Origin: Limnovirga soli
GTDB taxonomy: Bacteria; Bacteroidota; Bacteroidia; Chitinophagales; Chitinophagaceae
Length of the DNA stretch: 64,000 nucleotides
Direction of reading: 5' to 3'
Assembly: GCF_013106755.1 (NCBI RefSeq)
Contig: NZ_WHPF01000009.1
Location: 186,001 to 250,000, forward strand
How positions within the stretch are numbered: position 1 is the stretch's first letter; each line of letters opens with the position of its first letter. Below the pieces are notes generated by a model that searched no databases, had not been told where the DNA came from, and saw nothing but the letters and a program-made list of their open reading frames with translations. The translations under genes were made by a program, and so were the position numbers. Shown piece by piece: positions 26,929-36,588 of the stretch.

Positions 26929-27834
26929 ATGTCTGCTACACTTCCCCTGGTTACCATAGTGGCTGTTTGTTATAACCAGGAAAAATATGTATGTGATACA
27001 CTCAACAGTGTTGTACAGCAAACCTATCCCAATATTCAACTCATCATTGCCGATGATGGTTCATCAGATCAGTCAAAGCAACTCATTAGTCAGTGGATTG
27101 CCCAATATTGCCCGGATGCCTTTTTTTTAAATCATCAGGTTAACCAGGGCGTAACTAAAAATTTAAACTCTGCCTTGCCCTATATCAAAGGCGAATTTTA
27201 TCAGTTTATTGGTTGCGAGGATAATATGCTGCCCCATAAAATTGAAACGCAGGTGAATCTTTTTCTTACAGAGCCTGCAGCCGATATTGTGTACTCTGAT
27301 ATGTGTTTAATGGATGAAAACGGTGTATTGCATGAACAAACACATTACGAACAGAATTACGAAGAAGTGCCCATGAATGGCGATGTATACGAAGAGCTGA
27401 TTAAACGTTGTTTTATTACCACACCCACTGCATTAATGCGTATCAAAGTATTACTGGCATTGGGCGGCGATAATGAAACCATGGAAATAAACGATTATGA
27501 TTTTTGGCTAAAAGCTTCCCGTAAATTTCAGTTTTTATATCACGATGATATTACCATGCATTACCGCGTGGTGCCAACATCGTTAAGCAACAGGCAGGGT
27601 ATTATCCGGTTTAGAAATAATTTTCTGGTGTACTATTATAATTACGATAAACGCCAGCCTTACCGAGAAATATTTAATTTCAGGTTATTGTTTAATGTGC
27701 GTAACCTGGCTGCGCAGCAGTACAAATATGCGCCCTTGTATGCACTAAAAGCATTTAGCAAAACCATGCAGCCGGTATATCTTTTTTTATGTGCACGGTA
27801 TTTTAAATTGTGGTTTACAGGTAAAAATATTTAA
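26929..27834 (+). CDS. Glycosyltransferase family 2 (copy 2)
   Basis: A 301-residue GT2 starting MSATLPLVTIVAVCYNQEKYVCDTLNSV. It has LIIADDGSSDQS, IGCEDNMLPHKIE and EINDYDFWLKASRKFQFLY. Compared with copy 1, the central acidic motif reads GCED rather than GCDD. An in-frame TTG lies five codons upstream, but the ATG is preferred. Two repeat elements follow it. Confidence 0.88.
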   Translation: MSATLPLVTIVAVCYNQEKYVCDTLNSVVQQTYPNIQLIIADDGSSDQSKQLISQWIAQYCPDAFFLNHQVNQGVTKNLNSALPYIKGEFYQFIGCEDNMLPHKIETQVNLFLTEPAADIVYSDMCLMDENGVLHEQTHYEQNYEEVPMNGDVYEELIKRCFITTPTALMRIKVLLALGGDNETMEINDYDFWLKASRKFQFLYHDDITMHYRVVPTSLSNRQGIIRFRNNFLVYYYNYDKRQPYREIFNFRLLFNVRNLAAQQYKYAPLYALKAFSKTMQPVYLFLCARYFKLWFTGKNI

Positions 27835-27835
27835 G

Positions 27836-27915
27836 ACAATATTGGCCCTGCTGCAGGTGCTGATAGCAGCTTAACTTGCGTCGCACTCTTGTACGTTCTG
27901 CAATGTAGCAGCTAC
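27836..27915 (-). repeat. Class A palindromic element (A9)
   Basis: The core TTGCGTCGCACTCTTGTAC is at 27876-27894, immediately after the second GT2 gene, with a class B element next to it. Confidence 0.88.
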
Positions 27916-27936
27916 CATTAGTTAGTACTATTTTAT

Positions 27937-28018
27937 TTGCCGCCATAAAACCCGAACCCTGAACCGAGCGTGGCAAGCGGCGATGCCATTATAACAGAAA
28001 GCCGGTTACCAAAAAAAA
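27937..28018 (+). repeat. Class B palindromic element (B1)
   Basis: GAACCCTGAACCGAGCGTGG followed by CAAG at 27954-27977, then GCGGCGATGCC, with outer TTTGCCGCC and GCCGGTTACCAAAAAAA. It supplies a GTG that falsely extends the next gene. Confidence 0.85.
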
Positions 28019-28029
28019 TTCAATACAAA

Positions 28030-29421
28030 GTGGAAAAACGGATTTTAGTAGCTATTGTTGGACAAGGCTCCATATCGCACATCATACGTACAGGAATGTT
28101 GCAGCAAATGCAACTGTTTTGTACGCCTGTGGTAGCCATGTTATGGCAGCAGGATGATTTGATAAACGAGCTAACCCAACAGGGTTTTGAAGTATCGCTG
28201 ATGCCAGCCTATAAAACCAGTGCAGCTTATGCCGGTGTAAGAGACAAGCTAAATATGTGGTATAAATGGTATAAGGTAAAATCGCCCAGCACCGGTATAG
28301 AAGAACGTTATCGCGATACGCATTACCCGGCAAAAAAAAGAATGTATAATTGGCTTAAGCGGGCAAAGGCACGTACGTTGTTTAGCCTGTATCCACCCTA
28401 TATAAAAAATCTGCTGCAACAGGAAAATGAATTAATGCAGGCCGAGCCCGTATACACCACTTATGCAAACTGGCTAAATGAATTAGATGTGCAGGGTATT
28501 TTTACAGTAACCCCGTTTTTGCATGAATTAGACCTTATAGCCCGTATTGCGGCTACCAATAATATTCAGTTACTGGCATCCATACATTCATTTGATAATG
28601 TTACTAAAAGAGGTTGGGTATCTACTTTTTTCCAGCAATATATTGTATGGAATAAATATAATAAAGCCGAGCTTACCCGCATCCATCCACCACTGGCTAA
28701 TCATATAACCATTGCAGGTGCACCCCAATTTGATTTTCATTACAATCAGGCCAATATAATGCCCAAAAATGAATGGCAGCAATTACTGGGTTTGCCAGCC
28801 AATAAGCGGGTTATATTGTATGGTGCAGGTATCTGGTGGTTGTTTCCCAACGAGCCGCAATATGTAACCCATTTGGATGAAGCCATCACTAATGGCCAAT
28901 TACCCGCCGATACGGTGATTTTATTGCGTTGCCATCCGCTCGATTATCCCGAACGTTGGAAAGCAGCATTAGCCAGTTCTAAACACATTGCGTTGGATGC
29001 CTATACGGGTACCAGGGAGCAGCCAGACAGGGATAATATTACCCCGACCGATATTAGCAAGCTAATCTCTACCTTACAACATACAGATGTACATATCAAT
29101 TTATGCTCAACCATGGCCGTAGATGGTAGTGTGTTTAATAAACCACAAATTGGTCCGGCATATGATGAAGTGCAACCAGCCACACAACATTTGTTAAAAG
29201 ATATGTACCGGCAGGAGCATTATATACCCATTATACAGGTACAAGGTGTTAGCCTGGCCAACAGCAAACAAGAACTAATAACATTGGTAAATAAAGCCTT
29301 GGCCCAGCCATCAGCTTTTACCGCCAACTGTGCAGCTACGGTAGAAACAATTACCAGTTATAGGGATGGCCAGTCAACAAATAGGGTATTACAAGTCATC
29401 AGGCAATTTTTTGGCGAATGA
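28030..29421 (+). CDS. GT-B-like glycosyltransferase, unassigned family
   Basis: A 463-residue protein of GT-B type. The first half begins KRILVAIVGQGSISHIIRTG; the second half has LLGLPANKRVILYGAGIWW, TVILLRCHPLDYPERW and the late HINLCSTMAVDGSVFNKPQIG. The last two patterns resemble those of CDP-glycerol glycerophosphotransferase-like and other surface-glycan transferases. I cannot place it in a numbered family. The start is uncertain: GTG at 28030 gives VEKRILVA, while the longer GTG start at 27970 lies inside a class B repeat. It overlaps the next gene by 4 bases. Confidence 0.7.
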   Translation: MEKRILVAIVGQGSISHIIRTGMLQQMQLFCTPVVAMLWQQDDLINELTQQGFEVSLMPAYKTSAAYAGVRDKLNMWYKWYKVKSPSTGIEERYRDTHYPAKKRMYNWLKRAKARTLFSLYPPYIKNLLQQENELMQAEPVYTTYANWLNELDVQGIFTVTPFLHELDLIARIAATNNIQLLASIHSFDNVTKRGWVSTFFQQYIVWNKYNKAELTRIHPPLANHITIAGAPQFDFHYNQANIMPKNEWQQLLGLPANKRVILYGAGIWWLFPNEPQYVTHLDEAITNGQLPADTVILLRCHPLDYPERWKAALASSKHIALDAYTGTREQPDRDNITPTDISKLISTLQHTDVHINLCSTMAVDGSVFNKPQIGPAYDEVQPATQHLLKDMYRQEHYIPIIQVQGVSLANSKQELITLVNKALAQPSAFTANCAATVETITSYRDGQSTNRVLQVIRQFFGE

Positions 29422-30668
29422 GAATACTGCATGTTTGTAGCAATTATTTTCCTGCTACCGGGGGGCCGCAATATATCATGAAGCATTTCTCAGAAATGCT
29501 GGTAAATGAATATGGCGATGAGGTAGAAGTAGCCACTTCCAATCTGTATTATGGCCCGGAAATTCCCTTGCATAAAACCATCGCACCTGCTATTGAAACC
29601 ATTGCAAAAGTAAAAGTGCACCGCTTTCCGGTACAACGCTGGCATAATGGTATCATACAATTGGCCAATAAACTAACAGCCAAACTAACCGGTAAACCTT
29701 TGCCTCATGCTATTACCAAATACCGCAACCAAATGCATGCACCCGGCATCAATAAAATGATGCAGTGTACCGATGCTGATATTATAATGGCCACAACCGC
29801 CTCCTATAATTTTGCCGACTATGGTTCCTGGCGCTGGAAAACAAAAAGCCCAAAGCCTTTTATATTGTATGGGGCCATTCATTTTAATACAGCCGGCCAA
29901 TGTTATGCCCCTTTTGCGGAAAGGGCCAAACAGGCAGATGCCTATATAGCCAATACCAGTTATGAAAAAGAACAGTTGGTACAAATGGGGGTAGTTGCCA
30001 ATAAAATCAGCGTTATTGGTACCGGTATTAATCCGGAAACACTTTTTGCTGCTGATAGTGATATTAAGGCTTTTAAAAAAGTACATGGCATAGATGAAAA
30101 CGATATAGTCCTGGGTTTTGTAGGCAGATTAAAACCAGGCAAAGGGGTGGATATTTTACTGGATGCTATGGAGCAAATAATGCATACCCACACACAGGTA
30201 AAGTTAATACTAGCAGGCTCTGCTACAGAATATATAACAGTTATACAGGAACGTATTAGTACAAAGGCTTTGCCGGTACTATTGCTTGCCGATTTTGATG
30301 AAAACCTGAAACCTGTATTGTTTCATGTAATGGATATGCTGGTACTGCCCTCCACAGGAGAATCTTTTGGCATTGTTTTTCTGGAAGCCTGGGCCTGTAA
30401 AAAACCAGTAATTGGGGCCGGTATCGGAGCTGTCTCTACATTGATTGACGACGCAAATGATGGTCTGCTGTTTACACCCGGTAATACGGCTTCCTTAATA
30501 CATGCTATTACACAATTGGTACAAAATAGCCCATTGCGTAAACAACTGGGGCAGGCAGGCTATGAAAAGCTCATGCGTTTGTATACATGGCCTGTAATTG
30601 CAAAAGCGTACAGGGATTTGTATATACACACGATTCAGGAATTTAACCAAAGAAAATCTATTTCATAA
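29418..30668 (+). CDS. Glycosyltransferase GT4 (copy 1)
   Basis: A 416-residue GT-B transferase, MRILHVCSNYFPATGGPQYIMKHFSEML, with the C-terminal domain GFVGRLKPGKGVDILLDAM and the E-x7-E motif STGESFGIVFLEAWACKKPVIGAG. Start and stop overlap (ATGA) with the preceding gene. It is a tandem paralogue of the gene at 30713: both share the HFNTA/HFKED-type central region and nearly identical FLEAWACKKPVIGA. Confidence 0.88.
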   Translation: MRILHVCSNYFPATGGPQYIMKHFSEMLVNEYGDEVEVATSNLYYGPEIPLHKTIAPAIETIAKVKVHRFPVQRWHNGIIQLANKLTAKLTGKPLPHAITKYRNQMHAPGINKMMQCTDADIIMATTASYNFADYGSWRWKTKSPKPFILYGAIHFNTAGQCYAPFAERAKQADAYIANTSYEKEQLVQMGVVANKISVIGTGINPETLFAADSDIKAFKKVHGIDENDIVLGFVGRLKPGKGVDILLDAMEQIMHTHTQVKLILAGSATEYITVIQERISTKALPVLLLADFDENLKPVLFHVMDMLVLPSTGESFGIVFLEAWACKKPVIGAGIGAVSTLIDDANDGLLFTPGNTASLIHAITQLVQNSPLRKQLGQAGYEKLMRLYTWPVIAKAYRDLYIHTIQEFNQRKSIS

Positions 30669-30712
30669 TTATTAAGTAAGGTCCTTTTGGCAAAGGGCTT
30701 GAATATACCATT

Positions 30713-31966
30713 TTGAAAATTTTACTTGTAGTACAAAATTATACCCCGTCAGTGGGCGGCACACAAACCTTTTTTCAGCACTTCGCCGAAAACTGTGTAG
30801 CCAACCATGGCGATGAGGTTACCGTTATTACTACTAATTCCTATTTTGGCCCCGATAAAAAGCAATTCAAACTAATTAAGGAGGTTTATGCATTCATCAA
30901 AGGTGTGCATGTTAAGCGTTTTCCCTTTTATCGTTGGCACCAACCGGTATGCAGACTATTAGCCAAAATCGCTTATCGTATATTAGGCCAGGTACCCGAA
31001 TGGATCAATAATTATCTATCCGGCCCCTGGTCGCCGCAAATGATCAATGCCATCACCCGTTCCGATGCAGATGTAATTTTGGCTGGTACATCCAATTACC
31101 TGTATATGCAATACCCCCTTTACCGGCAAAAGCTACAGCAGCCCAAGCCATTTGTATTTCAGGGGGCCATTCATTTTAAAGAAGATAAAACCATCCAGGT
31201 AATCTCCCGTCAGGCATTGGCCGCTATTGCTGCCAGTGAATATTACCTGGCCAATACCCACTACGAGAAAAACAGATTGGCAGAAATGGGTATCGCACCT
31301 GAAAATATAGCGGTCTCAGGCTGTGGCGTACACCTGGCAGATTTTGTGGAAGATGAGGGGCATGCCTTTCGCCAGCAGTTTGGTATTGGAGAGGATGAAA
31401 TACTTATCGCCTATATTGGCCGTATAGAAGCCACCAAAAATATAGAATTGCTGCTTACCGCTTTTACACAGGCAGCGCAAATCCAGCCCAATACAAAATT
31501 GATCATTGCCGGCTACCCCAATCCAGATTATTATCAACGATTGCAAGGCATTATTCAGGGCTATGAAGCACATGTGCAGCAAAAAATACATATCCTTACT
31601 GCTATGCCTCATCAGCAAAAAAATGCATTATTGCATGCGGCTGATATTGTAATGCAGCCATCCTTTAATGAATCCTTTGGTATTATTTTCCTCGAAGCAT
31701 GGGCTTGCAAAAAGCCGGTCATCGGGGCACAGATAGGCGCCATTGTTTCAGTAGTAGATAATGGTACGAACGGGTTGCTGTTTCATCCCAATAATGCAGC
31801 AAATGCAGCAGAAATGCTTTTGCAACTTATCACAAACGGTCCCCTGCGTTTACAAATGGGCCATAACGGATACCAGAAACTCATTGCCAATTATACCTGG
31901 GATATTGTTGCAGCTACCTGCCGGCAAACCTTAATACAAGCAAAAGAAAAATTTTATGTTTCCTGA
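30713..31966 (+). CDS. Glycosyltransferase GT4 (copy 2)
   Basis: A 417-residue GT4 paralogue of the preceding gene, beginning KILLVVQNYTPSVGGTQTFFQHF, with IAYIGRIEATKNIELLLTAF and NESFGIIFLEAWACKKPVIGAQ. The only sensible start is a TTG at 30713, since the conserved N-terminus begins right there. It overlaps the methyltransferase-like gene by 11 bases. Confidence 0.87.
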   Translation: MKILLVVQNYTPSVGGTQTFFQHFAENCVANHGDEVTVITTNSYFGPDKKQFKLIKEVYAFIKGVHVKRFPFYRWHQPVCRLLAKIAYRILGQVPEWINNYLSGPWSPQMINAITRSDADVILAGTSNYLYMQYPLYRQKLQQPKPFVFQGAIHFKEDKTIQVISRQALAAIAASEYYLANTHYEKNRLAEMGIAPENIAVSGCGVHLADFVEDEGHAFRQQFGIGEDEILIAYIGRIEATKNIELLLTAFTQAAQIQPNTKLIIAGYPNPDYYQRLQGIIQGYEAHVQQKIHILTAMPHQQKNALLHAADIVMQPSFNESFGIIFLEAWACKKPVIGAQIGAIVSVVDNGTNGLLFHPNNAANAAEMLLQLITNGPLRLQMGHNGYQKLIANYTWDIVAATCRQTLIQAKEKFYVS

Positions 31967-32576
31967 GGTAGCAATCTGGATAGAAAAAATATTACAGCCA
32001 ATACAACCGGTAAAAGGCAATAACCATATTGCCAATCTTGGTTCTTCCACACTCAGCTTTAGAACCCAGGTGCAGCCACATATACAACAACATATCCTGG
32101 CGCCACTTGAACAACGTGGCTGGAAAATCTATCATATGGATGATAAAATGGACGAGGGTGTTGATGTTGTGGCCGATATTACTGATCGCACCCTTGGTGC
32201 CAGTTTTAAAAATCATTTTGCACTCACCATCTGTACCAATATGTTAGAGCATGTGGAGTATATAGATATGGCGGCTGCCAATCTTTTATCCGTTACGGCC
32301 CCCAATGGATATATGCTAATCACGGTGCCCTATAAATACAAAATTCACCACGATCCTATCGATAATGGATTTCGCCCAACACCAGCGCAAATAATGGCCT
32401 TGTTTCCGGCAGGCACTGTGCGGCAAATGGCTTCTTCTATTATTAGTATCAGCGATAAAAAATATTATCGGGTAAAACAATCTGCCATACCTTTTTGGGG
32501 CTATCGCGATAGAATTTTGTATTACCTCGGCAAACGGCATAAAGTGTCGGGAATCTTATTAAAAGTAATAAAGTAA
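31956..32576 (+). CDS. SAM-dependent methyltransferase-like protein
   Basis: This 206-residue protein resembles class I methyltransferases: VADITDRTLGASFKNHFALTICTNMLEHVEYIDMAAANLL (motif II/III-like region with N-MLEHV, about 90-130) and APNGYMLITVPYKYKIHHDP. The usual glycine-rich SAM loop is weak (IANLGSSTLS), so activity is not certain. In this setting it may methylate a sugar, possibly capping the chain seen by the Wzt C-terminal domain. Confidence 0.65.
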   Translation: MFPEVAIWIEKILQPIQPVKGNNHIANLGSSTLSFRTQVQPHIQQHILAPLEQRGWKIYHMDDKMDEGVDVVADITDRTLGASFKNHFALTICTNMLEHVEYIDMAAANLLSVTAPNGYMLITVPYKYKIHHDPIDNGFRPTPAQIMALFPAGTVRQMASSIISISDKKYYRVKQSAIPFWGYRDRILYYLGKRHKVSGILLKVIK

Positions 32577-32579
32577 AAT

Positions 32580-32668
32580 ACTTTTTATTGGCCCGGCAGC
32601 TGATCAACTATGTAGCACCGCTTGCGTCGCACTCTTGTACGGTTGGGATATATGGCAGCAGAAAAAAT
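32580..32668 (-). repeat. Class A palindromic element (A10)
   Basis: The core TTGCGTCGCACTCTTGTAC is at 32622-32640, after GGCCCGGCAGC and before ATGGCAGCAGAAAAA. It precedes an AT-rich two-gene block. Confidence 0.9.
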
Positions 32669-32703
32669 ACCAGATAACTTTTTAATGTATCAATTAATTA
32701 TAA

Positions 32704-33558
32704 ATGGAGCATAAACAATTTAGCGATAGTTGCGGATACCTTTATATCGCTACCGGAGCTAAATATTTGAAAGAAGTATCCGTCTCTGCAAAATCCCTAA
32801 AAAGATTTACCCAAAAACCAATTTGTGTTGTTACAGATGATGAATCTTTTCAATCAGAATTTATCGATCAGGTAATTATCATGCAGCCATCAACTGATTT
32901 TGTTACGAAAATTATTGGCGTACAACTTACACCTTTTCAAAGAACCATTTTTTTAGACAGTGACACATTTGTTTGTTCACCACTCGATCAACTTTTTGAA
33001 GCCCTGGATTTATTTGATATGAGTATGAGTGTTGATAATTTTATGCATAGCCTTTCGTTTTTTCAACAATACAATCCTTCCTTCGAAATAAAGTATAAAA
33101 ATGTAATTCCCGAGTATAATACCGGTGTTATAGTGTATAAAAATACAAGCAATGTACAATTGCTATTTGCCGATTGGTTACGCATTCACACAACAATGCA
33201 AATAAAAGCCGATATGCCTTCCTTCCGAGAAACATTTTTGCAGCATGCGCATAACATAAGAATTGCACCATTGCCTTTCGAATATAATTTTCATGGGGTG
33301 CAAACATTTGGCTTTGCCTATAACGAAATAAAAGTGATACATGAAAGACTTGGAGAAAAATGGAACACCCTAACATCACTGGGAATGTCATTTGATGCAA
33401 TGGATCGGTTTGCAAAAAAGATCAATAAAAATAAGGGCAAAAGAATAATTGTACATACCTGGTTTGTAATACCGTATACATTTAGTCCATTCAGACTAAA
33501 ATATAAGCTCAAGAAAATGCTTGGGATTAAGAAAACCAAAAAGGCTGAAACCTATTAA
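32704..33558 (+). CDS. Glycosyltransferase, GT8-like GT-A fold
   Basis: This 284-residue protein starts GYLYIATGAKYLKEVSVSAKSLKRF. It carries the metal site FLDSDTFVCSPLDQLFEAL (DSD as DxD) and the acceptor-side EYNTGVIVYKNT, as in GT8 and related retaining transferases. It lies in an AT-rich stretch shared with the asparagine synthetase gene that follows after 18 bases. The sugar is unknown. Confidence 0.75.
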   Translation: MEHKQFSDSCGYLYIATGAKYLKEVSVSAKSLKRFTQKPICVVTDDESFQSEFIDQVIIMQPSTDFVTKIIGVQLTPFQRTIFLDSDTFVCSPLDQLFEALDLFDMSMSVDNFMHSLSFFQQYNPSFEIKYKNVIPEYNTGVIVYKNTSNVQLLFADWLRIHTTMQIKADMPSFRETFLQHAHNIRIAPLPFEYNFHGVQTFGFAYNEIKVIHERLGEKWNTLTSLGMSFDAMDRFAKKINKNKGKRIIVHTWFVIPYTFSPFRLKYKLKKMLGIKKTKKAETY

Positions 33559-33576
33559 TAAAATTCCTTTCTATTT

Positions 33577-35433
33577 ATGTGTGGGTTGGTTGGTATTTAT
33601 AGTTTTAAAAGAAATATTCTAGATAGAAAAGAGTATATAAAAAAATGCTTGCTTACCATGAAACATCGTGGGCCGGATAGCCATGCTATTTGGCATAACA
33701 ATGCAAATTATATTTCAGGCTTCGTTAGACTTTCAATTAGAGATATTTCGAATCATGGCAATCAGCCCATGCTTTCCAATTGCGGAAACTTCTGCCTTTC
33801 TTTTAACGGAGAGATTTACAATTCGGAAAAATATAAAGCCCTGCTAATCAGAGAAGGCGTTCAGTTTGCCTCCTCGTCTGATACAGAAGTTTTATTATAT
33901 GCTTTAAAAAGCTGGGGTATTCAATTTGTATTGGAACATTTCGATGGCATGTTTGCATTTGCATTTTACGATTTGCAAAAAAATGAATTATTGCTTGCCC
34001 GTGACAGGCTTGGCATCAAGCCACTATATATTGGGTTCGATAAAAATGAAAGTATCATCTTTAGCTCGCAGTATGATCATATTATAAACTATGCATCCAT
34101 ACAACAAGAAGCTTTTGACCCATCATCTATCGGTACTTATTTGCAATTAGGTTATATACCTGATAATGCCGGCGCAATTAACAAAACTATCCTGTTTCCT
34201 CATGGGCATTACGCCGTCATAAATTCAGCTGGGTACACTATTACCCAATACTATTCATCGGTAAAAAGTGTTCTGTCGCAGCAAGTGTTATCAGAAGCGC
34301 TAATACAAAAGGCTGCTATAGAGCAACTGGTAAGTGATGTTGAAGTAGGTGTGTTTTTATCAGGTGGAGTAGATAGTTCACTGCTCGCATATTTAGTGAA
34401 CAACAAGCAGCCAATTTCTGCTTTTACAGTTGGCACCAACGATGCCTATTCTGATGAAACAAATGATGCTACTGGTTTTGCAAAAAGAATTCAGATGAAT
34501 CACCAGGTGGCAAAAGTTACTGAACAAGATTTTATTGAAACGCTGGAAGACAATACAGAGGCCTATTCTGAACCGTTTGCAGATTTTTCTTCTATACCTT
34601 CCCTCGTAATTTCGAAATTTGCTGCAGCGCATGTAAAAGTAATTTTAAGTGGAGATGGTCCCGATGAGCTGTCTTATGGATATTACCGGAATATTAAATT
34701 GTTGCATGCAGGAAAGTACTTTTTTGATAATAATCTTGCTAAGGTAGCTAAACTTATTTCTGGAAGATTTACTTCAAAATATCCATTCTTAGATAGTCGG
34801 ATATTAACCCAAAAGGATTTTTATACTTATTACTACCAATATCTTTTTCTGTTTGGAAGTAGTTGGGTGCCAGCTATTTTTAAGCCAGCCTGTGCAGAAG
34901 CATATTTTCTTCAGAATATCAGAAATAATAGTATGCAGGATGTAACGCAACAGAATTATATGCATACTGTAAGAGATATTGAACTAAACCTGCATTTGCA
35001 AAGGGTGTTACTTAAATTAGATCGTGCCTCAATGTTTCATAGCATCGAGGCAAGAGTGCCATATTTGTCTAATAATATTGTTGATGCTGCTATGGCTGCT
35101 GGTATCCAACAGCATATAAATGGCCATGAAGGAAAATATTTCTTCAAAGAATTATTGGCACAGAAAACAGACCATGATTATGCCTATAAACAGAAAAAAG
35201 GTTTTTTGGTACCAATGGCAGCATGGCTTAGAAATCAAATTAAAGCTGATGTTTATGATAAGGTACTAAACATGCCAGCCGATCTGGATAGTATGTTTAA
35301 CCGAAACCAACTTATCAAATTATTAGATAAACACACAAAGGATGGCAAAGATTTCAGCGGCATTATTTGGTCATTATACGCCTTGGTAAACTGGTATAAC
35401 AAGCATTATAACAAGCAAATCTTAAGATCTTGA
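33577..35433 (+). CDS. Asparagine synthetase (glutamine-hydrolysing) family
   Basis: A 618-residue AsnB-type amidotransferase. The N-terminal glutaminase begins with catalytic Cys2 (MCGLVGIYSF) and has KHRGPDSHAIW, RLSIRDIS and FNGEIYN. The synthetase domain shows the PP-loop VFLSGGVDSSLLAYLVN and LSGDGPDELSYGYYR. Copies within glycan loci often amidate uronic acids or act on amino-sugar substituents rather than make free asparagine; that role here is inference. It overlaps the next GT4 gene by 4 bases. Confidence 0.88.
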   Translation: MCGLVGIYSFKRNILDRKEYIKKCLLTMKHRGPDSHAIWHNNANYISGFVRLSIRDISNHGNQPMLSNCGNFCLSFNGEIYNSEKYKALLIREGVQFASSSDTEVLLYALKSWGIQFVLEHFDGMFAFAFYDLQKNELLLARDRLGIKPLYIGFDKNESIIFSSQYDHIINYASIQQEAFDPSSIGTYLQLGYIPDNAGAINKTILFPHGHYAVINSAGYTITQYYSSVKSVLSQQVLSEALIQKAAIEQLVSDVEVGVFLSGGVDSSLLAYLVNNKQPISAFTVGTNDAYSDETNDATGFAKRIQMNHQVAKVTEQDFIETLEDNTEAYSEPFADFSSIPSLVISKFAAAHVKVILSGDGPDELSYGYYRNIKLLHAGKYFFDNNLAKVAKLISGRFTSKYPFLDSRILTQKDFYTYYYQYLFLFGSSWVPAIFKPACAEAYFLQNIRNNSMQDVTQQNYMHTVRDIELNLHLQRVLLKLDRASMFHSIEARVPYLSNNIVDAAMAAGIQQHINGHEGKYFFKELLAQKTDHDYAYKQKKGFLVPMAAWLRNQIKADVYDKVLNMPADLDSMFNRNQLIKLLDKHTKDGKDFSGIIWSLYALVNWYNKHYNKQILRS

Positions 35434-36587
35434 ATATCCTCATCATAGTAGAACGTTTCCCTGTAACTACAGAAACTTTTATTGTTAATAAGGTATTGCA
35501 CCTGGCTAAACTGGGTAATACCATTACGGTGCTGTGTAATAGTACCGATAAAGGAATGTACAACCGCTTTTTTGCAGGTAATACCCATGTGCGTATACTG
35601 GTGGCAAATAAGGTGCAATGGTGTTGGTACCTTTTCAAACGTCCTTTTGGTGTACTAAAAGCTATTAGCCTTGGCAGGCAAATGAAACAATCCCTGTTAA
35701 ATGGGTTCAGGTACTACCTTATTCAAAAACAGGCACCCGATATTGTACATTTTGAATTTTCAGGAATTGGTATTGCTTACCTGGATATTTTACCAGACCT
35801 CAACGCTAAAATCGTGGTAAGCTGCAGGGGCACCGCCGAAAAAGTGAAATTGCTTTCCGATACTACCCGGCAACAACAGATACGATTATTGTTTAATCAG
35901 GCAGCTGCCATCCACTGTGTTTCTGCCGATATGCAGCAAACCATTGCACCATATTGCAATGAGCCAGGCAAAATATTTGTCAACTTTCCTTCTATTGATA
36001 CCCTTCAGTTCAAAAGAAGATTTTCCTATAAGCAGCGTTCACCAGTAACCATTTTAAGTGTTGGCCGGTTTAATTTTCAAAAGGGATATCTCACCGGTTT
36101 ACTCGCCATGCAATGTCTGGCAAAAGCCGGACTGGCATTTCAATGGGTATTGGTTGGGGATGGCCCCATGAAGGAGGAATTATTATTTCATATTAATCAG
36201 CTGTCACTAAACGATTATGTTCAATTTGCCGGCTCCAAAACCCGGGAGCAATTATTAAAGCAACTGCATGATACCGATATTTTTTTCCTGCCCAGTGTAT
36301 ATGAAGGTATTGCCAATGCGGCATTAGAAGCAATGAGCATGGAAGTACCAGTTGTGTCAACCAAAAGTGGCGGTATGGCCGAAGTAATAACCCATGGCGT
36401 AAACGGTATGCTGGCAGAGGTATACGATCATCTGGCACTGGCAGCCCATCTGGAGCTACTCATTAATAATTTTGCCATGCGCCAGTCAATAGGTGCTGCC
36501 GGCAGAACCAGAGTTGCAGAACAGTTTACCATTCAAATGCAAACAGCCGTTTTCCAAACTAAATACCAGCAATTACTGGGTATTTAA
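35430..36587 (+). CDS. Glycosyltransferase GT4
   Basis: A 385-residue GT-B transferase. It probably starts at TTG 35430, overlapping the upstream stop, with NILIIVERFPVTTETFIVNKVLHLAKLG. The C-terminal domain has VGRFNFQKGYLTGLLAM and PSVYEGIANAALEAMSMEVPVV, and TKSGGMAEVI. The FPVTTETFI start is typical of colanic-acid-type WcaL transferases. The next gene begins two bases later. Confidence 0.87.
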   Translation: MNILIIVERFPVTTETFIVNKVLHLAKLGNTITVLCNSTDKGMYNRFFAGNTHVRILVANKVQWCWYLFKRPFGVLKAISLGRQMKQSLLNGFRYYLIQKQAPDIVHFEFSGIGIAYLDILPDLNAKIVVSCRGTAEKVKLLSDTTRQQQIRLLFNQAAAIHCVSADMQQTIAPYCNEPGKIFVNFPSIDTLQFKRRFSYKQRSPVTILSVGRFNFQKGYLTGLLAMQCLAKAGLAFQWVLVGDGPMKEELLFHINQLSLNDYVQFAGSKTREQLLKQLHDTDIFFLPSVYEGIANAALEAMSMEVPVVSTKSGGMAEVITHGVNGMLAEVYDHLALAAHLELLINNFAMRQSIGAAGRTRVAEQFTIQMQTAVFQTKYQQLLGI

Positions 36588-36588
36588 T

